Notes under the pieces: generated by a model
Database searches by the model: none
Seen by the model: the letters and a program-made list of their open reading frames with translations, nothing else
Told to the model about the DNA's origin: nothing
Program-made: the position numbers and the translations under genes
DNA from: an uncultured Prevotella sp.
GTDB taxonomy: Bacteria; Bacteroidota; Bacteroidia; Bacteroidales; Bacteroidaceae
NCBI GenBank assembly: GCA_947165435.1
Contig: CAMVAI010000016.1
Coordinates: 1 to 46,415, forward strand
DNA: 46,415 bases
Reading direction: 5' to 3'
Part shown: positions 32,819-40,762 of the stretch, piece after piece
How positions within the stretch are numbered: the first letter of the stretch is position 1
Layout: every line of letters begins with the position of its first letter

Positions 32819-33364
32819 CTATTCATCTTGCTTGCATGCTTGACGCATGGCCAGAAAGCGTACCACGGCATTGCGGATGCTCGTCAGGCCGAAGTCGGCA
32901 GGATTCACCTCGCTGACGGGAATCCAGCGGGCCTCGGCGGCATCGTCGTCGGCCTTGACAGCAGGCAGAGAGCCATGTACAGGCACGAGGAAGTCCATGT
33001 CGAGGGTATGCACACCCATACCGCTATACATATATACGTTGGGCGACGAGAAGAGGTAGCGGATGTCGGTCACCTCCAGGCCCGTCTCCTCTTTGATTTC
33101 GCGGCGCATGCCCTCTTCTACCGTCTCGCCCATGTCGCAGAAGCCGCCCGGCAGGTCGAGGGTGCCCTTGGCGGGCTCCTTGGCGCGGCGCACCACCAGC
33201 AGCTCGTGCCGGTCGTTGACGATGAAGGCGGCTGTGGCCGAACAGGGGTTGGCATAATAGACGAAGCCGCACTCGCCGCACCGCTTGCTCTTGAAGTTGT
33301 TCTCTACGAAACGGCTGCTGCCACACACCGGGCAGAACCGGAATTTCTCTAAGGGATGTTCCAT
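32819..33364 (-). CDS. NUDIX hydrolase with N-terminal zinc ribbon
   Basis: 181 aa. An N-terminal four-cysteine zinc ribbon (CPVCGS, then CGECGF, about 12-34) precedes a NUDIX domain. The NUDIX box GGFCDMGETVEEGMRREIKE followed by ETGL contains all the consensus G, E, R, E and EE positions (G-x5-E-x7-RE-x2-EE). The layout resembles NudC-type NADH pyrophosphatases, but the protein is shorter and the substrate cannot be assigned. It lies 43 bp downstream of the SGNH esterase and may be cotranscribed with it. Confidence 0.88.
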   Translation of the reverse strand: MEHPLEKFRFCPVCGSSRFVENNFKSKRCGECGFVYYANPCSATAAFIVNDRHELLVVRRAKEPAKGTLDLPGGFCDMGETVEEGMRREIKEETGLEVTDIRYLFSSPNVYMYSGMGVHTLDMDFLVPVHGSLPAVKADDDAAEARWIPVSEVNPADFGLTSIRNAVVRFLAMRQACKQDE

Positions 33365-33407
33365 GATTGCTACACAATACTATGGTATGTTTATGATACC
33401 GAGGCTG

Positions 33408-34862
33408 CTACCAGTTGTCCGACCGGAAGGGGAAGAGCGGCAGCCCGCCGGCATTGGCGACATTGCCCAGGAGCCAGTTGCGGAAACAGTAGCGCACGGC
33501 TACCGGCTGCTTCACGGCATCCGAGGTGACGACGATGCACTCGTCCCAATATCCGCCGCCCGGCTGCCAGAAGTGCTTGGCCCGGGCGGGGTGGAACACA
33601 CGGTCGGCACCGGCCACCTCGAAGCCCACCATGTCGCTGAAGCGGCTGATGGCACCACACTCGTTGTCTAAATGAATCATGACGGTATCGCTCTTCACCA
33701 GCATGTCGCGGAACGACGGGCTGTCGCAGACGACCGTCTTCATGCCGTAGGTCTTGTTCAGCGCCAGATAGGCCAGCCGCTCGCCCACCTTCTGCTTCTG
33801 CGAGGGGTGAATCTGCTCGCCCTCGTAGGGCAGCACGCAGTCGTTGGTACACACCAGCCCGCTGTTGGCGATGGCTTTCGATGCCTTGTACTGCTGCTCC
33901 TGCAACTCGGCGTTCCACGTGCCGTCGGCATTGCCGCTGACGAAAGGTGCTATCTGCACGAAGTAGAACGGTATGTCGCCCAGGCGGAACTGGCTGCGCC
34001 ACTGGTCCACCAACAGCTTCAGCCGTTCGGAATACTGGTCGCCGGGGTCGCCCACGTTCGAGCAGCCCTGATAGAACAGGATGCCCCTGACGGTATAGTT
34101 CACAATAGGGCTGAACGTGCCGTTGCCCCACAGCATGGCGCGGTGGTAGTCCCACTCCTTCTTATGGTTCACGATGCCCATCGAGTCGGTAGGCTCCTGA
34201 GTATAGCGCTCCAGGTTCTCCTTGGTCAGCCAGCTCTCCACGCGCGTACCGCCTTTGTTTGCCTCTATCAGCCCTACGGGAATGTCCAGCGCCCGGTTCA
34301 CCAGCTTGGCGAAGAAATAGCCCGTAGCCGAGAAGTCGCCGACGGTCTGCGGCGAGCACTCGCGCCAATGGGTGTCGGCATCCTCCTGCGGCGTCATACG
34401 CATGATGCTGGGAATCTTCGCCGACCGCACCTGGCGGGCTCCGGCGGCATGGATGACCTCCTGGTTGTAGTTCTGCACCGGGCAGTTGCCGAAGCCCTTC
34501 ACCGGCATCTCCATGTTCGACTGGCCGGCACACACCCACACCTCGCCGGCGAGCACGTTGCGGATGGTGACGGCACCGTCGCCGTCGTCGAAGGTGACAG
34601 ACAGCGGCGTATAGCTCGCCCGGGGCGACTGCACGGTGAGCAGCCAGCGGCCCTGGCGGTCGGCCTTGGCCTCAGCGCGCTGGTCCGACCACGACGTAGT
34701 GGCCACCACGCGGCGGCCGGGCTTGGCCCATCCCCACAGGCGCACGTCGGTCTGCTGCTGAATCACCATGTTGTCGCTGACCAGATGGTGCAGCCTCACC
34801 TTGGCCTGCATATTACAGGCAAGAGCCATGAAAAAGGCGAAAAAACATACTTGTTTATTCAT
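33408..34862 (-). CDS. Sialate O-acetylesterase-like SGNH esterase
   Basis: 484 aa. Signal peptide MNKQVCFFAFFMALACNMQA, then a beta-sandwich (VRLHHLVSDNMVIQQQTDVR, typical of DUF303/SASA proteins). The catalytic block I is VCAGQSNMEMPVKGFGN with the nucleophile Ser in GQSNM. The domain continues with GLIEANKGGTRVESWL and YTVRGILFYQGCSNVGDPG, where family members usually have 'WYQGEsN'; here the Glu is replaced by Cys. The catalytic His is probably in CVLPYEGEQIHPSQKQKVGE (D/E-x-IHP). Such enzymes deacetylate sialic acids or plant polysaccharides in the periplasm. Divergent from the alpha/beta hydrolase at 34942. Confidence 0.87.
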   Translation of the reverse strand: MNKQVCFFAFFMALACNMQAKVRLHHLVSDNMVIQQQTDVRLWGWAKPGRRVVATTSWSDQRAEAKADRQGRWLLTVQSPRASYTPLSVTFDDGDGAVTIRNVLAGEVWVCAGQSNMEMPVKGFGNCPVQNYNQEVIHAAGARQVRSAKIPSIMRMTPQEDADTHWRECSPQTVGDFSATGYFFAKLVNRALDIPVGLIEANKGGTRVESWLTKENLERYTQEPTDSMGIVNHKKEWDYHRAMLWGNGTFSPIVNYTVRGILFYQGCSNVGDPGDQYSERLKLLVDQWRSQFRLGDIPFYFVQIAPFVSGNADGTWNAELQEQQYKASKAIANSGLVCTNDCVLPYEGEQIHPSQKQKVGERLAYLALNKTYGMKTVVCDSPSFRDMLVKSDTVMIHLDNECGAISRFSDMVGFEVAGADRVFHPARAKHFWQPGGGYWDECIVVTSDAVKQPVAVRYCFRNWLLGNVANAGGLPLFPFRSDNW

Positions 34863-34885
34863 AGGTTAGCATTTTATCACTCAAT

Positions 34886-34920
34886 TTTGCTGCAAAGATA
34901 GAAAAAAATTGCTATCTTTG
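34886..34920 (+). promoter_or_regulatory. Promoter of the alpha/beta hydrolase gene
   Basis: TATCTTTG at 34913-34920, 21 bp before the ATG at 34942. The nearest TTTG is at 34886-34889 (23-bp spacer). Its -7 lies next to the -33 of the opposing promoter. Confidence 0.6.
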
Positions 34921-34923
34921 CAA
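34893..34923 (-). promoter_or_regulatory. Promoter of the SGNH esterase gene
   Basis: On the minus strand, TTG (34923-34921), a 20-bp spacer and TATCTTTG (34900-34893). It overlaps the divergent promoter at 34886-34920 almost completely. Confidence 0.6.
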
Positions 34924-34941
34924 GCAATAAAACCAAGAATT

Positions 34942-35757
34942 ATGAAACAACTGCTGATTTTAACGATGATTTTATGTACTACGATGGCCGCCGCACAGAA
35001 AGGCAACGAGATGGCACTATGGCCCGACGGCCCAAGAACCAGCAACGGCGACCCCAGCGACCAGGCCAAGGTGACGGTATTCCTGCCCAACGAGAAACAA
35101 GCTACGGGGCGCGCCATCGTCTGCTGCCCCGGCGGCGGCTACGGCCATCTGGCCATGCAGCACGAGGGTACCGACTGGGCACCGTTCTTCAACAGCCAGG
35201 GCATCGCCCTCATCGTGCTGAAGTACCGCATGCCCCACGGCCACTATACCGTGCCGGCCGAGGATGCCGAAGAGGCCATCCGGATGGTGCGCCGAAATGC
35301 TGCCGAGTGGCACATCAACCCTGCCGACGTGGGCATCATGGGCTTCTCGGCCGGCGGGCACCTGGCATCGACCATTGCCACCCACTCCACGGGCGATGCC
35401 GCCCCGAACTTCCAGATACTCTTCTATCCCGTCATCACGATGGAGCAGGGTGTCACGCACATTGGTTCGCGCGACAACCTATTAGGAAAAAATGCCAAGC
35501 CGAAGCTGGTGAACGAATATTCAAACGAGCAGCACGTGAAGAAGCAGACGCCACGGGCCTTCATCGCGCTGGCCAACGACGACCGCTCCGTGCCGCCGCT
35601 GAACAGCATCCGCTACTACGAGGAGCTGTACATCAACCAGATTCCGGCGTCGATGCACATCTATCCCACTGGCGGGCACGGCTTCGGCATACGGCAGTCG
35701 TTTGCCTACCACTTCGAGATGATGCTCGCGCTGAAGGCATGGCTCCGCAGCTTCTGA
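34942..35757 (+). CDS. Secreted alpha/beta hydrolase (carbohydrate-esterase-like)
   Basis: 271 aa from ATG 34942; an upstream start at 34909 would precede the -7 element, so it is rejected. Signal peptide MKQLLILTMILCTTMAAA. Oxyanion-hole region CCPGGGYGHLAMQHEG, nucleophile elbow GFSAGGHLAS (Ser), acid Asp probably in LANDDRSVPPLNS, and His in PTGGHGFGIRQ. This pattern is shared with BD-FAE/acetyl-xylan esterase-type enzymes. Paired divergently with an SGNH esterase, it suggests joint deacylation of a dietary or host glycan. Convergent with the DUF3108 gene. Confidence 0.88.
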   Translation: MKQLLILTMILCTTMAAAQKGNEMALWPDGPRTSNGDPSDQAKVTVFLPNEKQATGRAIVCCPGGGYGHLAMQHEGTDWAPFFNSQGIALIVLKYRMPHGHYTVPAEDAEEAIRMVRRNAAEWHINPADVGIMGFSAGGHLASTIATHSTGDAAPNFQILFYPVITMEQGVTHIGSRDNLLGKNAKPKLVNEYSNEQHVKKQTPRAFIALANDDRSVPPLNSIRYYEELYINQIPASMHIYPTGGHGFGIRQSFAYHFEMMLALKAWLRSF

Positions 35758-35781
35758 ATCCGTTTTGACTACTAATCGTGG

Positions 35782-36597
35782 TTATTCTTCGCGCGACGCC
35801 ATGGGGTTGCGCAAGCCCTTGAAGCCCGTCAGATAGGCCTTGGCCGAACCGAACGAGAGGAACATGTCCAGGCGCACGGGCACATGGTTCTTGTCGTCGG
35901 TGATGTAGAAGCGTATCAGCTCCTTTGTATTGCCGTCCTCGCGCTGCATGAACGAGAATATCAGGCAGCGGTATTTGTGGTCGTTGTTCTTCATCTTGAT
36001 GGTGGTCTTGCCGTTGTACGTCAGCCAGGCGTTGGCCACCTTCATGCCATCGACGATGGGCAGGGGAATCTTTTCGCCCGTCCTCAGGTTGGAGCTGTCG
36101 AAGTTGCGCGCACGCAGGTAGATGCTCATCATGTCGTAGATGCAGTCCTTATACTCGGCCTCCTTCCACAGGTGGTCGCCGCTGCTGGTAATCTCGTGCA
36201 TCAGCATGTGGCAGTTGCTGTTAGGGTAGGTGTACCACACCTCATCGACATAGTAGCGCTTGCCCTCGCGGGCTCCCTTGCGGAAGTAGAGCGGCGCCAG
36301 GTCGTCGTTGGTATAGCAGAGCAGGGTGTCGCGCATGACGAACATGTTGTCCAGCTTGTTGTTGCCACGGGTTATCAGACTGCTGCGGTAGGCCGGTGCT
36401 CCGTCGCGGTGCGACTTGACTGTTGACATCGAGGCCGTGCCGACCTTCCACCATACGAATTTCCAGTTGAAGTAAAGGTCGTAGCTGAGGAATTCGCCAC
36501 CCTTGAAGGCGGTGTTCTCTATGCCACACTGGGCTGCTGTGGGCTGCTGTGCGCCCCAGGCCAGCAAACATATCATGATGACGATGAGTTTTTTCAT
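35782..36597 (-). CDS. DUF3108 domain protein
   Basis: 271 aa from ATG 36597 (ATG 36609 adds four residues). Signal peptide MKKLIVIMICLLAWGAQQPTA, then the DUF3108 signature: FKGGEFLSYDLYFNWKFVWW, KVGTASMSTV, and further on RFYITDDKNHVPVRLDMFLSFGSAKAYLTGF. DUF3108 proteins are periplasmic or envelope-associated and have no established function. It lies downstream of the Ig-like lipoprotein gene across a 61-bp spacer made of repeats. Confidence 0.85.
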   Translation of the reverse strand: MKKLIVIMICLLAWGAQQPTAAQCGIENTAFKGGEFLSYDLYFNWKFVWWKVGTASMSTVKSHRDGAPAYRSSLITRGNNKLDNMFVMRDTLLCYTNDDLAPLYFRKGAREGKRYYVDEVWYTYPNSNCHMLMHEITSSGDHLWKEAEYKDCIYDMMSIYLRARNFDSSNLRTGEKIPLPIVDGMKVANAWLTYNGKTTIKMKNNDHKYRCLIFSFMQREDGNTKELIRFYITDDKNHVPVRLDMFLSFGSAKAYLTGFKGLRNPMASREE

Positions 36598-36658
36598 TTT
36601 GTCTTGCATTTGTTTTCGATTGTCGGTTGCTACTTTTCCACTTATCGGTTGCTACTTG
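36598..36658. repeat. Short repeats in the DUF3108 / Ig-lipoprotein spacer
   Basis: The word TCGGTTGCTACTT occurs twice (around 36627 and 36645), with a further GCTACTT immediately after. Another example of degenerate simple repeats filling an operon spacer. Confidence 0.5.
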
Positions 36659-38611
36659 CTACTTTTTCACATAGATGATTCCTAACTGTCTGGCGCGCTC
36701 GATGTTACGGTTTTGCACCATCTTCTTGCGCTTCTCGTCTTTCGTCTTGATGAGCGCGGAAGGCTTCTGGCGGTAACGGGGCCGCTCCGTGACGTCCCAC
36801 TGGCTGGTGATGTCCCATTTTGCCTTGGCCTCCAGCTCACGGTGGTAATAATAGACCGCCTCGGGTTGCACGTCGGCATCGTAGTTGCCGGTGTCCCAGC
36901 GGCCGTTGCCGTTGCTATCTACGAAAGCCCTGACGTAGTAGGTGCCGGGGTTGACATAGAAGAACTGTGCCGAGCCGTCGCTCTCCATGCGGGTGTTCAT
37001 CACCACGTTGTCGCTCTTGTCGAGCAGCTGTACCACCACATTGGTGTCGCGCAGACCGCTGAGCGTCAGCAGCAGGGTGGCATACTCGTCGAGCGACTTG
37101 ACCTTGATGCCCTGCTTGAAGGCCTTCGACGCCAGTCCGTAGATGTCGGTAAAGGCTGCCGAATCGACCTCGAAGCTGTACTCCGTGTCGGGCCGCCACT
37201 CGGCTATCAGCTCGAAGCGCCGCAACATGCTGTCGCATTGGTGGAACTCGAAGGGCGCTCGGTACCACAGCGTGTCAATCTTGGAATAGAGGTGGATGGC
37301 CGCCGTGTCCACACGGGCCAGCGGGGTGGGTAGCTCCACGAAGGCGCTACGGCCCGGGTCCATGGACGACGGCACCTCGTAGCGCGGCTCCAAGGGCTTG
37401 GGCGGGTAGATGCTGTCGTAGGGCTCTTCGCGCTTCTTTTTCTTCTCCTGCTCCTTGGCCCACTCGTCGTACTCCTTCTGCCAGGCTTTCAGTCGCTTGG
37501 CGTAGGGCATCTTGGCCACGGCCTCGATGGTGTCCGTCTGGCTGACCAGCTGGCCCAGGCTGTCGGTCTTCAGATACTCCATCTCGAAGGTCAGCGTGTC
37601 GCGGTTCACCAGCAGCGTGTCGCGCAGCCAGTAGGTGATGCTGTCCTGACGGGCATTGGTCTCGACGACAAAGGCCGAGTCGGCATTGAAGTCCAGCCCC
37701 CTAATGACGGGCAGCTGCCGGTTGCCATAGCTGAAGAACACACCGATGCGGTCGGCATCCTTGCGCTCCGTCTTCACCAGGTAGCGGTCGGTCATCACCT
37801 CGTTGAACGCCAGCAGCGTCACGTCGTCGGGATAGAAATGGGTATAGCCGACGCGGGCGATGCTGTCGATGTGCAGCGAGTCGCGCCAGAGGGTGTCTTG
37901 GCGGATGTCGGGCTTGGCCGAGGGGGTGTATGTCTGGTGCGAGTAGGCCAGCATCTCGCTCTTCTGCTTGAACTGGAAGTCGCCGTCGGCATCCTGCAGG
38001 GCATAGACGCGGTATTCGCCGGGCGCCACGCCTTTGATGACGAAGCGGCCTGAGCCGTCGGTACGCGAGATGCGCTGCAGCGGCTTGGTGCGGAATGCCG
38101 AGTCGGCCAGGTCGTCATACAGTCCGACGCTGATGCCCTTGATGGGTTCGAGGTTCGACGCGTCGAGCACGTAGCCCGCCACCTCGAAGGTGTCGATGCG
38201 CTCGCCGGTAGAGAACGTGTAGGTATAGTTGCCCATCGGGTTGTCTTCGTTGTTGTCGCTGATGGCGTCGCTGAAGTCTATCGTATAGGTGGTATTGGCC
38301 TTCAGCGTGTCCTTCAGCTCTACGACGATGCGCTTGCCGGTGGCCTTGATTTCGGGCATCTCCAGCTGCGGCGGCGACACGATGACACTCTGCGTAGGGT
38401 CGGCAAGCTTGATGAACTCGTCGAAGTAGAGAGTGATTTTGCGGTCGGTCACATTCGTGCTCTGCTCGGCGGGCGTGCTGCGCACAATGCGCGGCGGGTC
38501 TTCGTCGTACCATCCGCCGTCGGGATTGCCCATGCGGGCACAGCTTGAAATGAGAAATGAGAAATGAGAAATGAGAAATGCAATACTCAGCATTTTCATT
38601 AATGGTCTCAT
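36659..38611 (-). CDS. Ig-like (Big_5) domain lipoprotein
   Basis: 650 aa from ATG 38611 (MRPLMKMLSIAFL; the frame extends to 38656 and ATG 38599 is also possible). Lipoprotein signal ending LISSC. An Ig-like Big_5 domain (PPRIVRSTPAEQSTNVTDRK, then ITLYFDEFIKL, then TYTIDFSDAISDNN) covers about 35-135. A carboxypeptidase-regulatory-like domain follows (FEVAGYVLDASNLEPIKGIS, then GEYRVYALQDADGDFQFK). The remainder is beta-rich and ends in a basic tail. Such proteins are common outer-membrane lipoproteins of Bacteroidetes without known activity. The DNA coding its signal peptide core is a TTTCTCA repeat tract (38547-38580). It lies between the GH3 and DUF3108 genes. Confidence 0.82.
   Translation of the reverse strand: MRPLMKMLSIAFLISHFSFLISSCARMGNPDGGWYDEDPPRIVRSTPAEQSTNVTDRKITLYFDEFIKLADPTQSVIVSPPQLEMPEIKATGKRIVVELKDTLKANTTYTIDFSDAISDNNEDNPMGNYTYTFSTGERIDTFEVAGYVLDASNLEPIKGISVGLYDDLADSAFRTKPLQRISRTDGSGRFVIKGVAPGEYRVYALQDADGDFQFKQKSEMLAYSHQTYTPSAKPDIRQDTLWRDSLHIDSIARVGYTHFYPDDVTLLAFNEVMTDRYLVKTERKDADRIGVFFSYGNRQLPVIRGLDFNADSAFVVETNARQDSITYWLRDTLLVNRDTLTFEMEYLKTDSLGQLVSQTDTIEAVAKMPYAKRLKAWQKEYDEWAKEQEKKKKREEPYDSIYPPKPLEPRYEVPSSMDPGRSAFVELPTPLARVDTAAIHLYSKIDTLWYRAPFEFHQCDSMLRRFELIAEWRPDTEYSFEVDSAAFTDIYGLASKAFKQGIKVKSLDEYATLLLTLSGLRDTNVVVQLLDKSDNVVMNTRMESDGSAQFFYVNPGTYYVRAFVDSNGNGRWDTGNYDADVQPEAVYYYHRELEAKAKWDITSQWDVTERPRYRQKPSALIKTKDEKRKKMVQNRNIERARQLGIIYVKK
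38547..38580. repeat. GAAATGA heptamer repeats inside signal-peptide codons
   Basis: Four or more tandem GAAATGA units on the plus strand. The minus strand reads TTTCTCA repeats and encodes FLISHFSFLIS, the hydrophobic core of the lipoprotein signal. Same unit as at 3716-3766, 5341-5375, 5591-5622 and 38641-38692. Confidence 0.85.
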
Positions 38612-38640
38612 TGTCTTCAACCTCTTTCCCTGGCTTGTCA

Positions 38641-38692
38641 ATTTCTCACTCCTCATTTTAATTCCTTATTTCTCATTACTCATTTCTCATTT
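38641..38692. repeat. GAAATGA-type repeats at the 3' end of the GH3-family gene
   Basis: TTTCTCACTCCTCATTTTAA and further TTTCTCATTACTCATTTCTC units occupy the spacer and the last codons of the GH3-family gene. The gene's last residues (KLNEK) and stop are encoded by the repeat, as in gldL (MLNEK). Confidence 0.75.
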
Positions 38693-40200
38693 AGTTTGAG
38701 AAGTTGTTCTATATGCTCGCGGCCATTGCTCAGCCGGGGCACCTTGTTCTGTCCGCCCAGCTTGCCGCGCTGCTTCATCCAGTTGTTGAAGAGCCCCTGG
38801 CGGGCGGGTATAATCTCCAGGTGCTGCAAGGTGATGTCCTTGTAGCGCTTGGCTTCGTAGTCGCTGTTCAGCTGTTGCAGGCGGCTGTCCAGGAGGTCGG
38901 CAAACTGTGCCAAGTCGTTTGGCTGCTTGGAAAACTCGATGAGCCACTGGTGGCGGCACTTGGCGCGCTCGTCCATGAACACCGGTGCTGCCGTATATTC
39001 CAGCACCTCGGCACCGGTCTGCTGGCAGGCATAGGCCAGTCCCTGCTCGGCATTATCGACAATGAGCTCTTCGCCGAAGGCATTGATGAAGCTCTTGGTG
39101 CGCCCGCTGATGACGAACTTGTAGGGATTGGTAGAGGTGAAGCGCACGGTGTCGCCAATCTTGTAGCGCCACAGCCCGCACGAGGTGCTGATGAGCATGG
39201 CGTAGTTCTTGTCTTTCTCGACAGCCCACAGGGGGACAATCGGCCCGGACTGTGCGCTGTCGCCGGTCTGGCCGGACAGGTCTTCAAACTCGTAGAACAC
39301 GCCGTAGTCGAGCATCAGCAGCATGGCCTTGTCGGCAGGGTCGTCCTGCAGCCCGAAGAATCCCTCGCTGGCATTATACGTCTCCATATAGTGCATGTTG
39401 GGCGACGTGATGAGCTGTTCGTACCGGCTGCGGTAGGGCGTGAAGGCCACACCGCCGTGGAAGAACACCTCCAGGTTGGGCCACACCTCTTCCAAGTGCG
39501 TCTTGCCCGTAATCTCCATCATACGGTTCAGCACCGACAGCATCCACGACGGCACACCGGAGATGTTGGTCACGTTCTTCGTCATGGCCTCGCGGGCGAT
39601 GCGGTCGCGCTTCACCTCGAAGTCGGACAGCAGGGCCGTCTGCTTCTTGGGAACACGCACCAGGTTGGCTATCGGGTTGATGTTCTCTATGAGGATGGCC
39701 GACAGGTCGCCGACCAGCGAACCGGGCAGGTTGTAGTTGGGGGCATGGCTGCCGCCGAGTATCAGCGCACGGCCGTCGAAGAGGCGGCTCTTGGGATTGT
39801 TGCGCAGATAGAGGGCCACCGAGTCGTAGCCGCCGGCATAGTGAATCTTCTGCAAGCCCTCACCGCTGACGGGGATGAACTTCGACTTGTCGTTCGTAGT
39901 GCCGCTCGACTTGGCATACCACTTCACGCGGCCCGGCCACAGCACGTCGCGCTCGCCGTGGCGCATGCGGTCGATGCTGCCCTTCAGCTCCTCGTAGGTA
40001 TTCACGGGTACATACTTGATATAGTCGTCGTAGCCTTTGATGGTGGCAAAACCATGCTCGCGACCGTAATGGGTGTCGCGGGCCGACGACAGCAGGTGGT
40101 GCAGCACCTGGCGCTGCAGCTGCTCGCCCTGCGTCTCGTAGTGCTCCAGCTCACGCATGCGGGGCACGAAAATATGTCTTACTATTCCTGTTAAACTCAT
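38680..40200 (-). CDS. GH3-family acyl-adenylating enzyme
   Basis: 506 aa. The ATP-binding loop KWYAKSSGTTNDKSKFIPVS is the GH3-family signature, and MHYMETYNASEGFFGLQDDP is the second adenylation motif. LWRYKIGDTVRFTSTNPYKF and ISGRTKSFINAFGEELIVDN are the C-terminal motifs. GH3 enzymes in plants conjugate jasmonate or auxin to amino acids via acyl-AMP. Bacterial homologues have no known substrate. Minus-strand operon: this gene, the Ig-like lipoprotein, then DUF3108. -7 element at 40223-40230. Confidence 0.9.
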   Translation of the reverse strand: MSLTGIVRHIFVPRMRELEHYETQGEQLQRQVLHHLLSSARDTHYGREHGFATIKGYDDYIKYVPVNTYEELKGSIDRMRHGERDVLWPGRVKWYAKSSGTTNDKSKFIPVSGEGLQKIHYAGGYDSVALYLRNNPKSRLFDGRALILGGSHAPNYNLPGSLVGDLSAILIENINPIANLVRVPKKQTALLSDFEVKRDRIAREAMTKNVTNISGVPSWMLSVLNRMMEITGKTHLEEVWPNLEVFFHGGVAFTPYRSRYEQLITSPNMHYMETYNASEGFFGLQDDPADKAMLLMLDYGVFYEFEDLSGQTGDSAQSGPIVPLWAVEKDKNYAMLISTSCGLWRYKIGDTVRFTSTNPYKFVISGRTKSFINAFGEELIVDNAEQGLAYACQQTGAEVLEYTAAPVFMDERAKCRHQWLIEFSKQPNDLAQFADLLDSRLQQLNSDYEAKRYKDITLQHLEIIPARQGLFNNWMKQRGKLGGQNKVPRLSNGREHIEQLLKLNEK

Positions 40201-40222
40201 CGTCGTGTATGATACAACGGTG

Positions 40223-40230
40223 CAAAGGTA
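40223..40230 (-). promoter_or_regulatory. -7 element of the GH3 operon
   Basis: The minus strand reads TACCTTTG, 22 bp before the ATG at 40200. No clear -33 TTTG. Confidence 0.6.
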
Positions 40231-40363
40231 AACATAAACTTTCGTTTATTCGGCTATTTTACCATTTTTAATAGTTATAATCGTGAAATAGGCCGAACAA
40301 ACAGGAAATAGGCCATCCGTACGGAACACGCCGGGCAGATATGCAACGGGCCCGTACACAGTC

Positions 40364-40393
40364 AGAGGGTACACCGTCGCCGGCATACCCTCT
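40364..40393. other. Inverted repeat downstream of the ferredoxin gene
   Basis: AGAGGGTA (40364-40371) pairs with TACCCTCT (40386-40393) around a 14-nt loop, 35 bp after the ferredoxin stop on the minus strand. It lacks a T-run in the ferredoxin's direction and so is only a possible terminator. Confidence 0.4.
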
Positions 40394-40427
40394 TCCTTTG
40401 TTTAACCACATAAATTCAGCTTGTTCC

Positions 40428-40595
40428 TTAGGGAAGGCTGATAGCCTCTGACGGACAAACGTCAGCGCATGTGCCGCACTCTGTGCAAACATCGGGGTTG
40501 ATTGAATACTTGTCGCCCTCAGAGATAGCTCCTGCGGGGCACTCATCGATACATGTTCCACATGCGATGCAGTCGTCACCAATTACGTATGCCAT
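40428..40595 (-). CDS. 2[4Fe-4S] ferredoxin
   Basis: 55 aa. The protein has two classic cluster motifs: CIACGTCIDECP (Cys9, 12, 15, 19) and CTECGTCADVCP (Cys37, 40, 43, 47). Each is C-x2-C-x2-C-x3-C-P, and the halves are related by internal duplication (PAGAIS versus PSEAIS). It opens MAYVIGDDC, as in clostridial-type ferredoxins, and is the usual length (55-56 aa). It is a soluble low-potential electron carrier for anaerobic redox enzymes. It is monocistronic with its own -7 element at 40645-40652. Confidence 0.96.
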   Translation of the reverse strand: MAYVIGDDCIACGTCIDECPAGAISEGDKYSINPDVCTECGTCADVCPSEAISLP

Positions 40596-40644
40596 AATTC
40601 TTATTTGTTTAGTTAAATGATTAAAATACTTATTATTTGTGATG

Positions 40645-40652
40645 CAAAGGTA
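40645..40652 (-). promoter_or_regulatory. -7 element of the ferredoxin gene
   Basis: The minus strand reads TACCTTTG followed by CATC, about 50 bp before the ATG at 40595. No convincing -33 hexamer. Confidence 0.6.
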
Positions 40653-40762
40653 GAGAAAAATTTTGATATATACCTCATTTTAGGTAGTGTTTTTTTTGTT
40701 TGAGCCGCAATTTATACGTAGTCGAAATAATAAACGGGGGGGTGACAGCGTTATAATAATGT

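Noticed and set aside
38704..40194. Long plus-strand open frame (496 codons)
   Set aside because: Exact antisense shadow of the GH3-family gene, whose motifs are clear. Codon content of GC-rich genes commonly opens the opposite strand.
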